DNA of 64,000 bases from Anagrus nilaparvatae (GCA_022575985.1 JAKSXM010000272.1:20270501-20334500); one strand, 5' to 3'; counted from the stretch's first letter, positions 1-12,229 are shown. Program-made: numbers and translations. The notes: generated by a model from the sequence alone, not told the origin.

Positions 1-224
1 TCATAACTTATAGAATTGCATAACAAATACATTAAAAAAAAAAAAAATTGAAATCGGACCAATAGTTTTTTTATTATCATGTGGGCCGTTTTCAAAAAGT
101 TCGTTTTGAGAAAAACGCGTTTAAAGTTTCGGATCTTGTATTCTTGCATAATAATAATTTCACTTTTAGGCGCTGTCGTTTCTTTATTATTAGCAGGATT
201 CATTTAAAACAGTACAGTATCTAA
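1..224. other. AT-rich leader, no gene seen
   Basis: Low-complexity AT-rich sequence upstream of the LINE fragment. No open frame, repeat or RNA gene could be supported. The LINE reading frame opens only after an in-frame TAA at 222-224. Confidence 0.5.
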
Positions 225-938
225 TCTGATACTCGTCCTGTAGCCAACATGTCGCATCTAGCAAAGGCCTTGGAGAGATTAATAGTTGATCAGATTGTAA
301 CCTACTTAGAGACTAATAATCTAATAAATTCGCACCAATCCGGTTATAGAAAGAACTTCAGTACTCAAACTGTTTTACTAAACCTCACAGATACAATTCG
401 TCGTGGTGTTGAACTAGGTTTAATAACAACCCTGTTGATGTTTGATTTCTCGAAGGCCTTTGACACTATTGACCATTCTATTCTTTTGCGAAGGCTATAT
501 GATTTAGGTTTTACACATCACACTTTACAATGTTTTCATGACTATTTACTTTTTCGTCAACAAGCAGTAATGGATAAAAATGGTAACCCCACTGAGTTCA
601 TCACGACCAGTTCAGGTGTCCCTCAAGGCTCAGTCCTAGGGCCCATATTATTTTTAATCTATATGAATTCCATTATTGACTGTGTAACATTTTGCTATTC
701 AGAATTGTTTGTTGACGATTTGCAAATCTATATACAGAGTAAGGTTTCTTCTTATAAAACTGCATTGGCTAATATGCAGAGTGATGTCAAAGCTATCGTA
801 GACTGGACAACAATTAATCGCTTAAAACTAAACCCTAATAAAATAAAAGTCATTAATTTTGGAACAGTTTTTCAGTTAAATAATTTAGATACAATATATA
901 ATTCAAATATTCCTGCAATAATGGTTTCTAATGTATAT
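225..938 (+). pseudogene. 5' part of a broken LINE reverse transcriptase
   Basis: This is the reverse transcriptase domain of a non-LTR retrotransposon of jockey/CR1-like type, which would copy its RNA at a nicked target site. Reading from the ATG at 249, the motifs come in family order: FDFSKAFD (residues 65-72, first catalytic Asp), SSGVPQGSVLGP (121-132) and FVDD (154-157), a variant of the usual F/YADD. Residues just before the ATG (RPVAN-like) show the ORF originally began further upstream, so the copy is 5'-truncated and has lost the endonuclease and ORF1. The frame is broken near 938 by an inserted inverted-repeat element; codons after that belong to the insert. The element is dead. 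Family call is confident; clade is not. Confidence 0.9.
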
Positions 939-2586
939 ATATGGGCATATCTCACCAAGTGGTTATATTGCATATATGAGAGCTTTAATGAAAATCCAGC
1001 TTTCTGTTTCAAAAAAAAATTATTGAAATTTATTTATATATATTTCTTCTCAAGCCTCAAGAAATTTTTTTGCCTAATTTCGTTAATTATTATGAAATAA
1101 CAACCTTGGAATGATTCGAAACCCTAATATTTTGTTGGTAACCTTGTTAAGTTTTTTAAATTCTTAACATTACAGTAAGAATGCCGTAAAACCATTTGCC
1201 TTTTTATAAATAGATTTTGATAAATTAATAGTATATTTAATTTCTTCACATAATTAAAACAGTGTGCTCCTTTTCTAAAAAAAATTCTGCCAGCTGAAAT
1301 ATTGGTAACCACATTTTAAAATAAATACGATCAAAGAAAGTTTTTTAAGCCACAAATGAATGCCGTGAACAATTTTTATTTCTAACTATTGTGAAAATTC
1401 TCTACAATGTTTCACAATTTGAAAGTGATTTGAGAAAAACTGGTGCCTCCAATAATTTTGTAGATATCGACATCAAAAGGCTTTGTTGTCGATGCGTAAT
1501 TTTGGTACTAAAATCACATTTTTTAATGGCACTCGTTCAATTTTTAAAAAATCCTCGCAAAATATTTTGTGATTTATGTAAAATGTTATAAGATTTCAGT
1601 TAAAAAAAATGGCATAGCTTGATTCAATGCGTTGTATGTATAAATCTCAGTTTTGTATAAAATAATCGTACAATTTAGAAGCATTGTTTACCAATAACCT
1701 AAAAATAACAAACGTGTAAGAACTACCTATATTTCATTCTTAGTTCAAAAAAGATGTTTTTGATTTGAATTTAGTGCTTTAAAAAAATAAATAAAATTAT
1801 GTAGTTGTAGGTCATACTTAGTGGATCATTAAAATCTATATTTCAAGAAAAATACATTTTGAAAAAAATCAAAAACTCTAAAAAAATGTTTCAAAAATCA
1901 TAAAAGGCACAACTAAATGATTTAATAAATTATAATAAAATAATGCGATCATATTTTAACCAGTGGCGGATTCAGAAAAGGACCTAAGGGGGTGGGGCGC
2001 TTAAGCAAAATTTTGTATGTTTTCTGATGAAATTTGTATAAAAAAACAAAATTATGAACAAAAAACATGCATTTTTTGGAGCTCAGGGGAGGCAATTACC
2101 CTTAATACCCCCCTTTTGATCCGCCCATGATTTTAGCAGTAACTTAGGCTTTATGTGAGCAATGCGAGAAGCAATGAGTTAACGATTCAGGGAGCTTAGC
2201 CTAGCTATAACTATAGCGCAGTCTGTAGAACCAGAGAGTAAATCTAGAAGGTAGAACATTTAATTTTTTGTTTATAAAAAAATTGAAAATTTATCTTCTT
2301 ATTATTGGTTTTTGGACAGAAATAAAATTTATTGTTATGTACCTCTATATTTTCCAGTATTTTTGAGAACTAATTTCATCATTTAGTAAATATAACCTAA
2401 AATATATTTTTTAATTTAAGAAGTTCATTTATCAAACGCCGTAGCTTAAAATTAAGTTACGCAAAGAAAATCTTAATTTTTATTGTTTTATTAAACTTCT
2501 GTCCAAATGTCGTTATTGTGCTCTCAAAAATAAAATTTATTTTATAAAATTAGAAATATAACCACTTGGTGAGATATGCCCATATA
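939..2586. mobile_element. Inverted-repeat DNA element inserted in the LINE
   Basis: A 31-bp inverted repeat (939-969 against 2555-2585, core GGGCATATCTCACCAAGTGG) bounds about 1.64 kb of non-coding AT-rich DNA. The LINE reading frame stops at its left edge and resumes at its right edge. Alternating TA at the junction makes the exact ends ambiguous. If the element is taken as 942-2582 with a duplicated TATA on each side, its removal restores the LINE frame, so a 4-bp TATA target duplication is the best fit. No transposase frame is visible, so it is non-autonomous. Superfamily is not assigned. Confidence 0.85.
1961..2129. mobile_element. hAT-like MITE, 169 bp
   Basis: The left end is CAGTGGCGGATTCAG and the right end is GATCCGCCCATG, an imperfect terminal inverted repeat starting with the CAGTGGCGG seen in many hAT elements. 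It is flanked by an 8-bp direct repeat with one mismatch, ATTTTAAC (1953-1960) and ATTTTAGC (2130-2137). An 8-bp target duplication is the hAT hallmark. No coding capacity. It sits inside the 939-2586 element, which sits inside the LINE, so it is the youngest of the three insertions. Confidence 0.85.
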
Positions 2587-3261
2587 CCTTATTCAACATC
2601 TGTGCTGAATTTAGGAGTAATTTTAACCCCTACATTAAATTGGTCACAGCACATAATGAAACTATCAAAAAATGTTCATTACACTTTGCATCGATTACGA
2701 TTAAAATCAAGACTACTTTCCTTTGGGCTTCGTAAACTATTAGTATCTTCCTTAATCATTCCCTTCTTCGATTATTGTTGCCTAGTCTATGATGCTCTTG
2801 AGTTTACTCTCATAGATAAAGTAGAAAGGATCTTAAACTTAGCTATAAGATTCATTTTTGGTGTTGGGCGATATGAGCGAGTCTCAGTAACATCACTAAG
2901 AAATCAATTAGATTGGCTGACAGCAAAATATCGTAGAAAATACTTTAGGTTAGTTCTTGTACATAGTTTAATATCACTCAAAAGGCCGCCTTAACTCTCT
3001 TCCCAGTTTAAAGAACCTGATGAAGAAATAAGGCGTTCACAAAGGAATCTTCCTGACACTTCCTTATCGGAGTTTCTACCACTTACTTTTTCCCTACCAT
3101 CCTTTTATAGAACTGAGTTCTATAAAACCTCATTCTTTATTACAGCCATTACAGAGTGGAATAATTTACCGTTTACGTTAAAAGCATATACATGTATAAA
3201 TACATTCAAAATACATATTATGAAGTATCTTCTATACCTACATAAAACACCTGATCTTTAA
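2587..3261 (+). pseudogene. 3' part of the LINE reverse transcriptase ORF
   Basis: Continuation of the retrotransposon ORF beyond the insertion. It opens with IPYSTSVLNLGV and carries the post-catalytic LGVILTPTLNW motif, a DYCCLVYDA region and a conserved C-terminal TEWNNLP motif close to 3160. A premature in-frame TAA lies at 2992-2994. The same frame then stays open to a second TAA at 3259-3261, which looks like the original stop. With the upstream half this makes one inactive copy. The ATG at 2566 lies in the inserted element and is not a real start. Confidence 0.88.
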
Positions 3262-3581
3262 TCGTAATAAACTCATAGATCTATTATTGATATTTTTAAT
3301 ATTTTTATATTGATACTATTAATTATATTACATATTTTTTCTATTAATGTATAACTTAATTAACTATTAATTTTTACTATTTCTTTTTTTTTCTACATAT
3401 TTTATATTTTATATTTTATATTTTACTTGTAAATTTATTAAATTCATTATATTGTTTTTTTTTCTCTTCTCAAAAAATCTGTATGTACTAATTACAAATA
3501 ATTACACTGTAAACTATTGTAAACTGTTGCGCATCGGCCACGCCTGTGCCTAATAAATTCTTAAATAAATAAAATAAATAA
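3262..3581 (+). mobile_element. LINE 3' untranslated region and tail
   Basis: AT-rich 3' UTR ending with CGCCTGTGCCTAATAAATTC followed by irregular AAATAAAT repeats to about 3581. A short microsatellite-like tail in place of a long poly(A) is typical of jockey/CR1-like elements and marks the 3' end of this copy. Confidence 0.7.
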
Positions 3582-3780
3582 TATTTTTTTTCCATATTCT
3601 TGAATACTTTTTGAACACAAATTAATTAAAAAAAAAAATTCGATTTTCAATTTCAAGACTCAGCGAATGTACCCTTAATGGATATTATTCCAAACTTATA
3701 AACCTGTATTATCCTAAGTCCTTAAGCTCAGATTTTTCAAAGTCTCCTAATTATTCTAAGTTTCTTTTTGACCCTCCCCC

Positions 3781-3921
3781 TTTACATAAGACAAATTTGA
3801 CCACCCCCCTTAAATAGGACATATTTGACCACCCCCCTTAAATAGGACATATTTGACCACTCCCCTTAAATAGGAAAAATTTGACCACCCCCCTTAAATA
3901 GGACAAATTTGACCACCCCCC
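3781..3921. repeat. 28-bp tandem array, five units
   Basis: Five head-to-tail units start at 3781, 3810, 3838, 3866 and 3894. The last four are exactly 28 bp; the first is 29 bp and more diverged. Consensus: TTAAATAGGACA, then TATTTGACCACCCCCC. There is no unique spacer between units. The array forms the outer part of the left arm of the large foldback. Confidence 0.93.
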
Positions 3922-5776
3922 TTAATTTTCAAGTTCTGAAGTACCTCCTCCCTATAAACATGTTCCACGTTAAAATACATACCCTCAAAAATGAAAGTGG
4001 AAGCCTGTGCGCTGTAAAGTGGCGATAACTCGGCGCTACATTTACAAAGTGAGAGGAGTGGTAAATAACAATTTACAGAGGGGCGCGCAGCCATATTTTT
4101 TTTTTCAAAGTGGAGCGAGCAATTTCTTACAATTTACAAAATTGAGACCATGCGTATTACCACTTTAAAAGCGCAAATCATCCTTAAAGTAAGCTTTGGG
4201 AAATTGGAGTTTTTTGATGTTTACACTTTATTAATTTTGTTTTTTTAGCCGCACGTGCAAAAAAATTTTTTGGTGATTGGAGTCGGAAAAAAAGTGCTAA
4301 AAAATTTCAAACTTTATATGACATTAATGTTTTATTAATTGTGACTAAGAAAAACGTTTTTATGAATGAAAATTTTCATTTTTTAGTATCAAAAAGCAGA
4401 AAAAGAGCTTTTTACATATTCGGGAGTTTTTGAGGTTATATTTTCTGCTTTTTGATACTTCATTTTAGAAAATTAGAAAATATGCTGGGGTGAAAAAAAG
4501 AAAATTATCATTCATATAAAAACGTTTTTCTCGACCTTGAAAATCCCCAGGTAATGTACAAAATTCTTTTTTTCTGTTTTTTTGATCCGCCACACAGTGT
4601 GGCAAAATGGACAAAAATCGCTCTTGGACTGAGTTTTTGAGCTATCAACTTGAAACTTGTTTTGAACGGCTTTAAAATAAGCCGGATTTCGCGCATCACT
4701 GCGGATTTTCAAAATTTTTTATTTTTAATTAGCCTATTTACACTACCTCAACCTATTCGTTTATCGAAATTTTCACTTCCTATATTTTTTGCACTCTAAA
4801 ACAAACGGGAAATTTTTTTGTGTTCATCCTGCATTATATACATAAAAATTAAAAAAAATTTTTAAGTCAAAAAATATTAAATCATAATTTTTGCATATTT
4901 TTGGATCTCGCATAAAATGCATTTTTAGTGAATAGATTAATTAAAAATAAAAAAATATGAAAAATCCGCAGTATGACACGAAAGCAGGCTTATTTTAAAG
5001 TCGTTCAAAACAGGTTTCAAGTTGATAGCTCAAAAACTTAACCCATGAGCGATTTTGTCCATTTTGCCACACTGTGCGCAATCTCGAGAAATTGCAAAAT
5101 ATGCTGGGGTTAAAAAATGAAAATTTTCATTCATAAAAACGTTTTTCTCAGTCACAATTAATAAAACATTAACGTCATATAAAGTTTGAAATTTTTTAGC
5201 ACTTTTTTTCCGACTCCAATCACCAAAAAATTTTTTCGCACGTGCGGCTAAAAAAACAAAATGAATAAAGTGTAAACATCAAAAAACTCCAATTTCCCAA
5301 AGCTTACTTTAAGGATGATTTGCGCTTTTAAAGTGGTAATACGCATGGTCTCAATTTTGTAAATTGTAAGAAATTGCTAGCTCCACTTTGAAAAAAAAAA
5401 TATGGCTGCGCGCCCCTCTGTAAATTGTTATTTACCACTCCTCTCACTTTGTAAATGTAGCGCCGAGTTATCGCCACTTTACAGCGCACAGGCTTCCACT
5501 TTCACTTTTGAGGGTAGAGCCATATGGGTCAAAATGGCCTATGCCGCTGTAAACATGTTAATTAGTTTTTGCGAGGGTTTTTGACTCTGAAATTAATTAA
5601 ACTCAAATTTAAACGCATCAAATTGGTTTAAAAGTGCTTTTAACATGGAACATGTTTATTAGGGTGTTTCTTATTTCCCAAATTTACCGTATAAAAAAAT
5701 ACTAACGCGAATATGATACATCAGTTAATAATACTATGTATTTTCAAAAAAAAAAAAATTTACCTATATGTTAATA

Positions 5777-6175
5777 TAGTGTGCCGATTTGCAAATGACA
5801 ATCGGTCAAAATTAGAAAAACGGTTTTAAAATTAAAAATGTTTTAGAAAGCTTATAGAAACCTTGCTTAAAACTTTTTACTGTTAAAATGTTCTAAAAGC
5901 TTTTTAGTACCAAAATATCTAAAAAATAACTGTAAATTATAACATGTTTTAGGATATTTGAACTTAATTTAAAATTTACAGTCATCTACAAAGCAAATAT
6001 CCACGAAAATTTGACAATTTTATTCTATTATTCTATTTGATATTTTGTTATTAACAAGCCTTCAGAACATTTTAGCAGTAAAAAGATTGCAGCAAGATTT
6101 CTAAAAGTTTTCTAAAACATTTTTAACACCTTTTTCCTAATTTTTACCGATTTTCATTTGCAAATTGACACACTA
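5777..6175. mobile_element. Inverted-repeat element inside the foldback, about 400 bp
   Basis: The left end TAGTGTGCCGATTTGCAAAT pairs with the right end ATTTGCAAATTGACACACTA, and the arms continue inwards (AAAATTAGAAAAAC against CCTAATTTTTACC; GTTTTAGAAAGCTT against AAGTTTTCTAAAAC). There is no coding potential. No clear target duplication was found. It lies between two inverted copies of the 3950 segment, so it looks like a later insertion in the right arm. Confidence 0.75.
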
Positions 6176-6339
6176 CATTAAATTGTACATCAAAATAATT
6201 TTTTTGGAGATTAGTTTTATGACCTGAAGTATTATATTTGGTCCAGTATTTTTATCTACTGTCAGTTTTTGAAATGAAAAACATCCTAATGTTTATAGAC
6301 GGGGGGGGGGGGGGTACTTCAAGCATATAATTTAGAATA

Positions 6340-6480
6340 ATTTCGATTTAGGAGCTTAGAATAATCCAGGTTTAGGGACTTAGAATAAATCAGGTTTAGG
6401 GACTGTAGGGACTTTAGGGACTTAAAATAAGTTCGATAAAGGGTTCTAGAATAATAAGGATTTTAGGAGCTTAAATTTAC
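6340..6480. repeat. Degenerate tandem repeat, about 26 bp
   Basis: Repeated variants of GACTTAGAATAAATCAGG and TTTAGGGACT follow one another, with slippage such as GGACTGTAGGGACTTTAGGG. The unit is complementary to the 3700-3740 region, which ties it to the outer left arm of the foldback. Confidence 0.7.
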
Positions 6481-6889
6481 ATGAGTGCCAATCATTATCC
6501 TAGAATACTATTTATTTAATGCCATGGTTACAAAATGCTAGCGGTGATTGAAAGTATAATTATGTTCCATGTTTGTTGTTTGTGAGTACACAAATTGGTT
6601 GTAAGTTTTTTCATATTATACTTATAGTATTTCGATTTATAATAAAAATATAAACTACCCGATGAAATGTCCAAACTGGAATTTTCGCATATGAGTAATT
6701 CTTAGTGAAACTTTACTAAAGGGAAAGTGAACATTTGGGATTTTCATAAAACCAATTCAAATGGGTTTAGTACGCAGAATTATCATTTCATACAAATTTT
6801 TAAGCTTTTAGATTGAAAGCTTTCGAAATGTCAGCTGTTTTTCAATTTTAAAATTTTTTCAAAGTTGCTAGAAAAATGTGAGCTAATTT

Positions 6890-7400
6890 TGCGGTTTTCC
6901 TTAGTTTCATTTCTGTTGGCAATATTTTTTAAAAATTAGTTCCAGAATACAGAATAGCACATGAAAGTATATTTTTAAACTTTTTTGGCAGTATTTAAAG
7001 TCAATGAAGCTCATAAAAAAGTATTTTTCATTACAAGCTGCAAAAAAGATCTACTTTCTAACTTTCGGGCGATCTTTTTTTCGCTTTTAATGAAAAACTA
7101 TGCGTTGAACACGGGAAAAAATGTAGGAAATTTTACTTTCAATGCTGTTTGGCTCGTTCGCTGCGCTCACTCATGCATACAACTGCAGTGAAAGCCAAAT
7201 CCTATTTTTTTCCCTTGTTGAACAAATAGATATTTTAGCAAAGGAAGTAATACGAGCAAACCCTTAGCTTCATTTCTGTTGGCAATATTTGTCAAATAAT
7301 ATAAAAACTATTCCCAGAATATAAAACATGTGCTGTTCTGTATTATGGAAATGATTTTTGAGCTATTTTTAAAAAAATATTGCCAAAATAGAATGAAAAG
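6890..7400. repeat. Duplicated and inverted repeat segments
   Basis: TTCATTTCTGTTGGCAATAT occurs directly at about 6907 and 7269, and a related inverted form (ATATTGCCAAAATAGAATGA) lies near 7378. Nested between them, 7104-7222 is a compact foldback: GTTGAACACGGGAAAAAATG pairs imperfectly with TTTTTTTCCCTTGTTGAAC. No gene. Confidence 0.6.
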
Positions 7401-8015
7401 AACGTTTGCTCCTATAACTTTTTTTACTCAAAAATTAACGTGTAAAAATGTTTTGGTAATTTTTAATATAATTTTAAATCCGATTTTTACTTAAAATAAT
7501 AAATTTGTGTATTATATAAATTTGAATGATTATTTTATTTTAATTTAAAAATTAAAAAATATAAACCTCAAAATTTTTATTTTTATTTTTTATAGCCTTT
7601 AGAAAAAAGTTGTGGGTTTTTTACGTTTGCTATAGGCTTCGGAGGAGTATAAATGATGATTTTATTCAATAATACAAGAAATCATTTTTTTTAAATGATG
7701 ATTTATCGTTAACTAGATGGCCATAATAGGGCCATCATTGATGGCCAGTTTATGCCACATCACCATAAATCATGGCCATAATATGGTAAAAATTATTCCT
7801 AGAGATAAAATTAATTTTATAATGAAATTATAAAAAATGTTATTATTCTGCGCGCGCAGAGCGCGCGGCTATTCTAGTTACTTATAAATTCATAAGCAAA
7901 AAGTTGAGAACTTTTAATTTTTTCGAATATTTACTATAAATTTATGCACTAGCATAAGCTTTCTTAAATTCAAATTAAAAGAGCGTATCTTATTATTTTA
8001 GATTTTTGGTTTTTT
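7223..8015. other. Gene-free AT-rich DNA with short palindromes
   Basis: Nothing coding was seen. At 7715-7790 GGCCAT/ATGGCC is repeated several times in both orientations. At 7847-7868 lies a GC-only palindromic stretch, CTGCGCGCGCAG followed by AGCGCGCG. Both look like decayed repeat pieces. Confidence 0.5.
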
Positions 8016-8019
8016 TTTT

Positions 8020-8345
8020 TGGGTGGGCTGTTATCCGACTCGAAACTTCAGGTCTGTCTTTGATTTTTTCGGGTCGGGTCGGTCTTACACCTAAAAAGCT
8101 TAAAAGGTCCGCAGGTACTGTTTTGAATCGGAAACTTCCCTGGCTTTACTGTTTCTCCTCTTTTTTAAGCGTAAAAGAAAAATTTTCAAAATAAAAATAT
8201 TCGATTCCAGGCAAATTTCCGATACAAAACGGTACCTGCGGACCTCTGAAGCTTTTTGGGTATACCAAAAAATCGACCCGACCCGAAAAAAAGACCAAAC
8301 TTTGGGGTCGGAAAACCGAAAATTCATGTAACCGCACACCTCTGT
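8020..8345. mobile_element. Foldback MITE, about 320 bp
   Basis: The left arm (about 8030-8143), with TTTTTTCGGGTCGGGTCGG and GGTCCGCAGGTAC, pairs with the right arm (about 8206-8310), with GTACCTGCGGACC and CGACCCGACCCGAAAAAA. The loop is about 60 bp. The arms are diverged with small indels, so this is an old copy. The short frames over it on both strands are arm shadows. Confidence 0.85.
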
Positions 8346-9235
8346 AGTTTTATTTTAATTTCGAATGTTCTTGCCGTTGCAATTTCATTTTACAACTTCA
8401 GTCTCACCGGAAAACTTATCGCATAAAAAATATGCAGCAATAAATAATTAAGCTTAAATTATACAAGTGTGCATGAAAATTAAAGTAGGTATATAAATAA
8501 AAAAGCAAAATTTTAACATTATTTTAAATATTTAAAAAAATTTATAAGTAATAACTTTACTAAACAGTTCAGTTTTTAGTTTTGAATAAAATATCTCATA
8601 TCATCCAAGTATACCTACTCTGATTGGTTCATTTTATTATTTTAAGGAAATAAGATTAAAATAAGATGTTTATTCAAAAATTTAGTTTTAAGAATAATTT
8701 TTAAGGCTACTTATTTAATCTTTTTACTAAATATTTTTATGGCTTTTCTATTATTTTATGAAAGTTTTTAAAATTTAAATATTTTTATTATTTTTTGAGT
8801 TTATTTTTTTAACTTTATCTAATATTCTACATCTATTTAAATATAATAAAATAAAAAAATTAAATATCTAACTAATAGTTGTTTGTATAAAAGAAAAAAA
8901 ATAGGATTGCTCAACCTTTTTTTTTTATTTTTCTTATCATAATAGGTATATTAATACTATAATTTTATAATAGCTTTTATATTTATTTATAATATCTTTT
9001 TTTATATTATTTATTTTAGAAATTAATAATTTTTTAATTTTTTACTGAATTTATAACTTTAAAATTTAATAATATTTTACAATTTACATACAAAAATATA
9101 AAATTTTATTTTTATTTCAGGATTATTAGTTTTATATAAATTCACTGTTAGGCTGATACATCTGCAAAAAATTTTCCTATATTATTCCTATATTTCCAAT
9201 ATTTTTGAAATTTTCAGCATTTGGTTTCATAGTAC
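8346..9235. other. Gene-free AT-rich DNA
   Basis: Very AT-rich low-complexity sequence with many A and T runs. No gene, RNA or clear repeat boundary seen. Confidence 0.5.
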
Positions 9236-9445
9236 ATTACGATCCCATGTCCAGAAAAGTAAAGAATGGCCCAAATCGCACGTAAAGATGCGAAGCCGTG
9301 GTTGGTAAACTGCAATTTAGGTCATTCTTTATTTATGGACAAGGGTCGTATACGATTTTTCTTCGTTAGTGGCGAGGAAACGCGGCTTTTCCGGTCGCGC
9401 AGCGGGCAGTGGTTTCTGGCTGCTGACAAGAAAAAAAAATTACCT
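9236..9445 (+). repeat. Dispersed hairpin repeat, copy A
   Basis: A 33-base arm (9248-9280, starting TGTCCAGAAAAGTAAAGAAT) pairs with 9311-9341 (TGCAATTTAGGTCATTCTTT onward) around a 30-base loop. A GC-richer tail (GGCGAGGAAACGCGGC) follows. Related copies lie at about 13840-14060, 33363-33545 and, rearranged or partial, 12230-12340 and 19360-19760. Open frames running through the copies reflect their shared sequence and are not conserved as protein. No tRNA-like A/B box was found, so a tRNA-derived SINE is not supported. Confidence 0.75.
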
Positions 9446-12229
9446 GAAATTATTAAAACTTATTTGCTCTGTTTATAATTTGCTTTAGTAACTTGAAAGT
9501 TTCAGTATTTCATTAAGAAATAATCCAACAATTTATTTACCTGAACATAAAAAAATTTAAGCAATTAAAGAAAATTTTTTTGTTTTTTTTTTTTTATTTT
9601 TTATTACAACAGGTATAGAGTTACCTAATTAAACAAAATTTTAAGAATTAAATAAAATGTTTAATCTGAGATGAATATCAGTTGTCATTTTATTACCTTA
9701 GGTATATAAACGAGTAAATATTTTTTTTTTTAAATTTTTTACAAGATTTTCAAGAAAAATTTTTTTTTATATTGGTTCAGCAGTTAAAAAAGTGTTAACA
9801 TATTACTATTTACCTAAAGCAAGGAAAAATACACTAAATCTTTTGATAAGTTAATAAAAGAAACTCTGTTGAAGAAAAAAGAGAATTTGTCTGAGCTTAA
9901 AAACTTTTATTTTTAGTCAAGGAATACATAATAAGAAATTTATTTAAATAAACAAAAAACGTATTTGAAAATAAGAGCTAAGTTATTTATAATTATAAAA
10001 ATGTATCTTATTGTGCTCATTCAAATATTATTGAGTTTTTTTTAATTTTTCAAAATAGCAAAATTATACAAATTTATACAGACTTTATTAAATGTAGTCT
10101 TATTAATAGTTCCATATAATACTTGCATAAGCACTCATAAATTTTTTTAATTGAAATTTTTAGTTGATCAACATGTTTTTAATGTAACCAGTTTCGATTT
10201 TCAACTTTTGCCGGTTTATTCATTAGGTATGTAACTTTCTTATTTAATTTTCTATACCACAAATAAAATTAATTTCTTTAGCTAAGTATTTTATAAATTT
10301 TCATTATTTTTAACATTTTGGCTAGATCTATTCGGGTAGTTTATCAGGAATTAGGTTTTAGCAGCTTGGAAATAATTTTAAAAATTTTGGTAACCTCGAT
10401 TAAAAAAAATCATATTTTTCTTCAATTAAGTCTCATTGTCGGTCTCATGTATCAATGGTCCTTGAACCTGGAACATTCTAAAGCAGAAATAAATTTTTGG
10501 GCCAAACCCAGACCCCATTGGCGGCGGAAAATGTTCGGATCTGGGCCACGTTCTGTCCCGAACTTTCCAAAATTAGATTGCTGCTCTATCAGGGATTAAT
10601 TTTTTTGAAACTCTTTTTGCAATAATAAATATAACTGACAATGCGTTGTTTTTTAATAATAATACATTACTAATCGTGCTGCAATATTTACTATGAAGGA
10701 TATAATCGATTAATTTGAATACTAAACAGAAATTATTCTGAGATATCTTACTTTTGTAAAATATGGAATAACTCAAATTAAAAAAAATTCATTATCAATA
10801 AATTATATATTTTTGTACCGCATATTATGTGAACTGCAGACTTTACAAGACAAGACTCGAGACAAACATACTTCATGCAAGAGATACGCAGCATATGTAT
10901 GTTAATAAACTCTCGTATGGGCAATTGTCTTACGACTAAGAATTATTCTTAAAATGTATCTGGCTTTTATATATTTTAAAATGAACAAGAGGGGGTATTA
11001 ATGAGAAATTTTAATTATTCAGGTCAAATACTTTCAAAATGAAAAGAATAAAATTATAAAACCAGTTTTTTAATGCATATGGGCCCAAAAATGTAAATTA
11101 AGCATTCTTATAAAAAAAGTAGGACACATGGATTACAATATTTTATAATTATATAGCTTTATTTTAATTTATTTAGTTATTATTACATATTTTTAACACA
11201 TTTTTTTGACATTTAAAAATAATGCCTAAAGTGTAAATAATTATAGATTATTATTAAACGAGAAGAAAAAAACTAGGATCATCTAAGGAATTTAAACTTT
11301 AGATACTAATTTTTTTAATATTTTTTGGGCAAAAAATAAATGCAATGTTTCTTGGAATAAACTTTATTTGGCTTTTTATGTACATAAAATAGTTACAATT
11401 AGTGTTAAATTATAAAAATTATACATTACTAATAAATAAAAATATAAAAAATTTTTAAAATGTTTAAAATTTGAAGATTAAATTTCACCTTTCATTTGTC
11501 CCAATTTTTGACCCATCAGTTGGACAACAGAATTTTCAGTAAAAATAACCTACAAAATAAAAACAAGTATCAGTTATTGATTATTTACTATTTTTGTAAA
11601 CATTGTAACTTACATTGTATACCTATAAGTATATTTATTATGTATGTACTAACAATTAACAATAATATTATTACAATTGCCAAGAAACTAGACTTATTAA
11701 AGATATAGATATTTAGGTAACAATACAATGATGTAAGATAATAATCTAATTAAAATATTAACTGGTTCAAAGTAATTTCTTTATTGAGTTACAATAGATA
11801 TTTTCTGCAAGTGAAAAATTACATTTTTTGTTTTCTGAAATATTTTAGCTGCAAGTTTAAATTTAAATTTTGGTTAATTTTTCAACAATTTAGGTATTGT
11901 AACAACTAAAGTTACTAGTTTTTGACCTAAATTGAACCAAAATCTAAGTTTGTAAAGTAGATTAAAAAATTCAATGCTACATGCTGGAAAACCTATGTAA
12001 TCTTCAATTTTGTCCGTTGGATTGCACTATACATTGTTTCTCCTTTACTTGGATAAATTTGCTCTGAATTGAATTTGAAACAAAATGCAAACTTGAACTC
12101 ATCTTCTTGGACATAACTTAATGAAAACTTTCTTTATAATTATAGATGTATGCATTGAACACTAGAATATAATTCTAAAAATAAACTATTAAAAATTAGT
12201 GTAAATTACGGTGTAAACATGTTTTTCTT
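9446..12229. other. Gene-free AT-rich DNA
   Basis: No supportable gene. Small frames (for example about 10318-10599) lack homology features and sit in low-complexity sequence. A short GC-richer patch near 10500-10560 has no recognisable content. Confidence 0.5.

Larger units (their letters stand above)
3690..6485. mobile_element. Large nested foldback (inverted-repeat) element
   Basis: The core is a long inverted repeat: 3980 to about 4500 pairs with about 5090-5516, and the centre (4609-4710 against 4962-5077) also pairs. A further segment, 3950-3979 (CCCTATAAACATGTTCC), recurs inverted at 5640-5664 and again near 6288-6320 beside a G-tract. The sequence around 3700-3740 (TATTATCCTAAGTCC) recurs inverted in a degenerate repeat of about 26 bp at 6340-6480. 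The simplest reading is one foldback whose right arm was expanded by insertions. The short open frames in the arms (3894-4094 minus, 5402-5584 plus) are mirror images of one repeat and are not genes. Confidence 0.8.

Noticed and set aside
939..1100. C-terminal tail of the reverse transcriptase frame after residue 230
   Set aside because: These codons lie in the inserted inverted-repeat element and share nothing with the retrotransposon family.
3781..3921. CRISPR-like short repeats
   Set aside because: The 28-bp units are contiguous with no spacers, and the genome is eukaryotic.
3894..5584. Two open frames encoding the same MAARPSVNC-type peptide on opposite strands
   Set aside because: They are the two arms of one inverted repeat. 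The peptide identity follows from DNA identity; there is no domain and no transcription signal.
9236..9341. tRNA gene or tRNA-derived SINE head
   Set aside because: The stem pairs as one long hairpin. No cloverleaf and no TRGCNNAGY or GGTTCGANNCC boxes.
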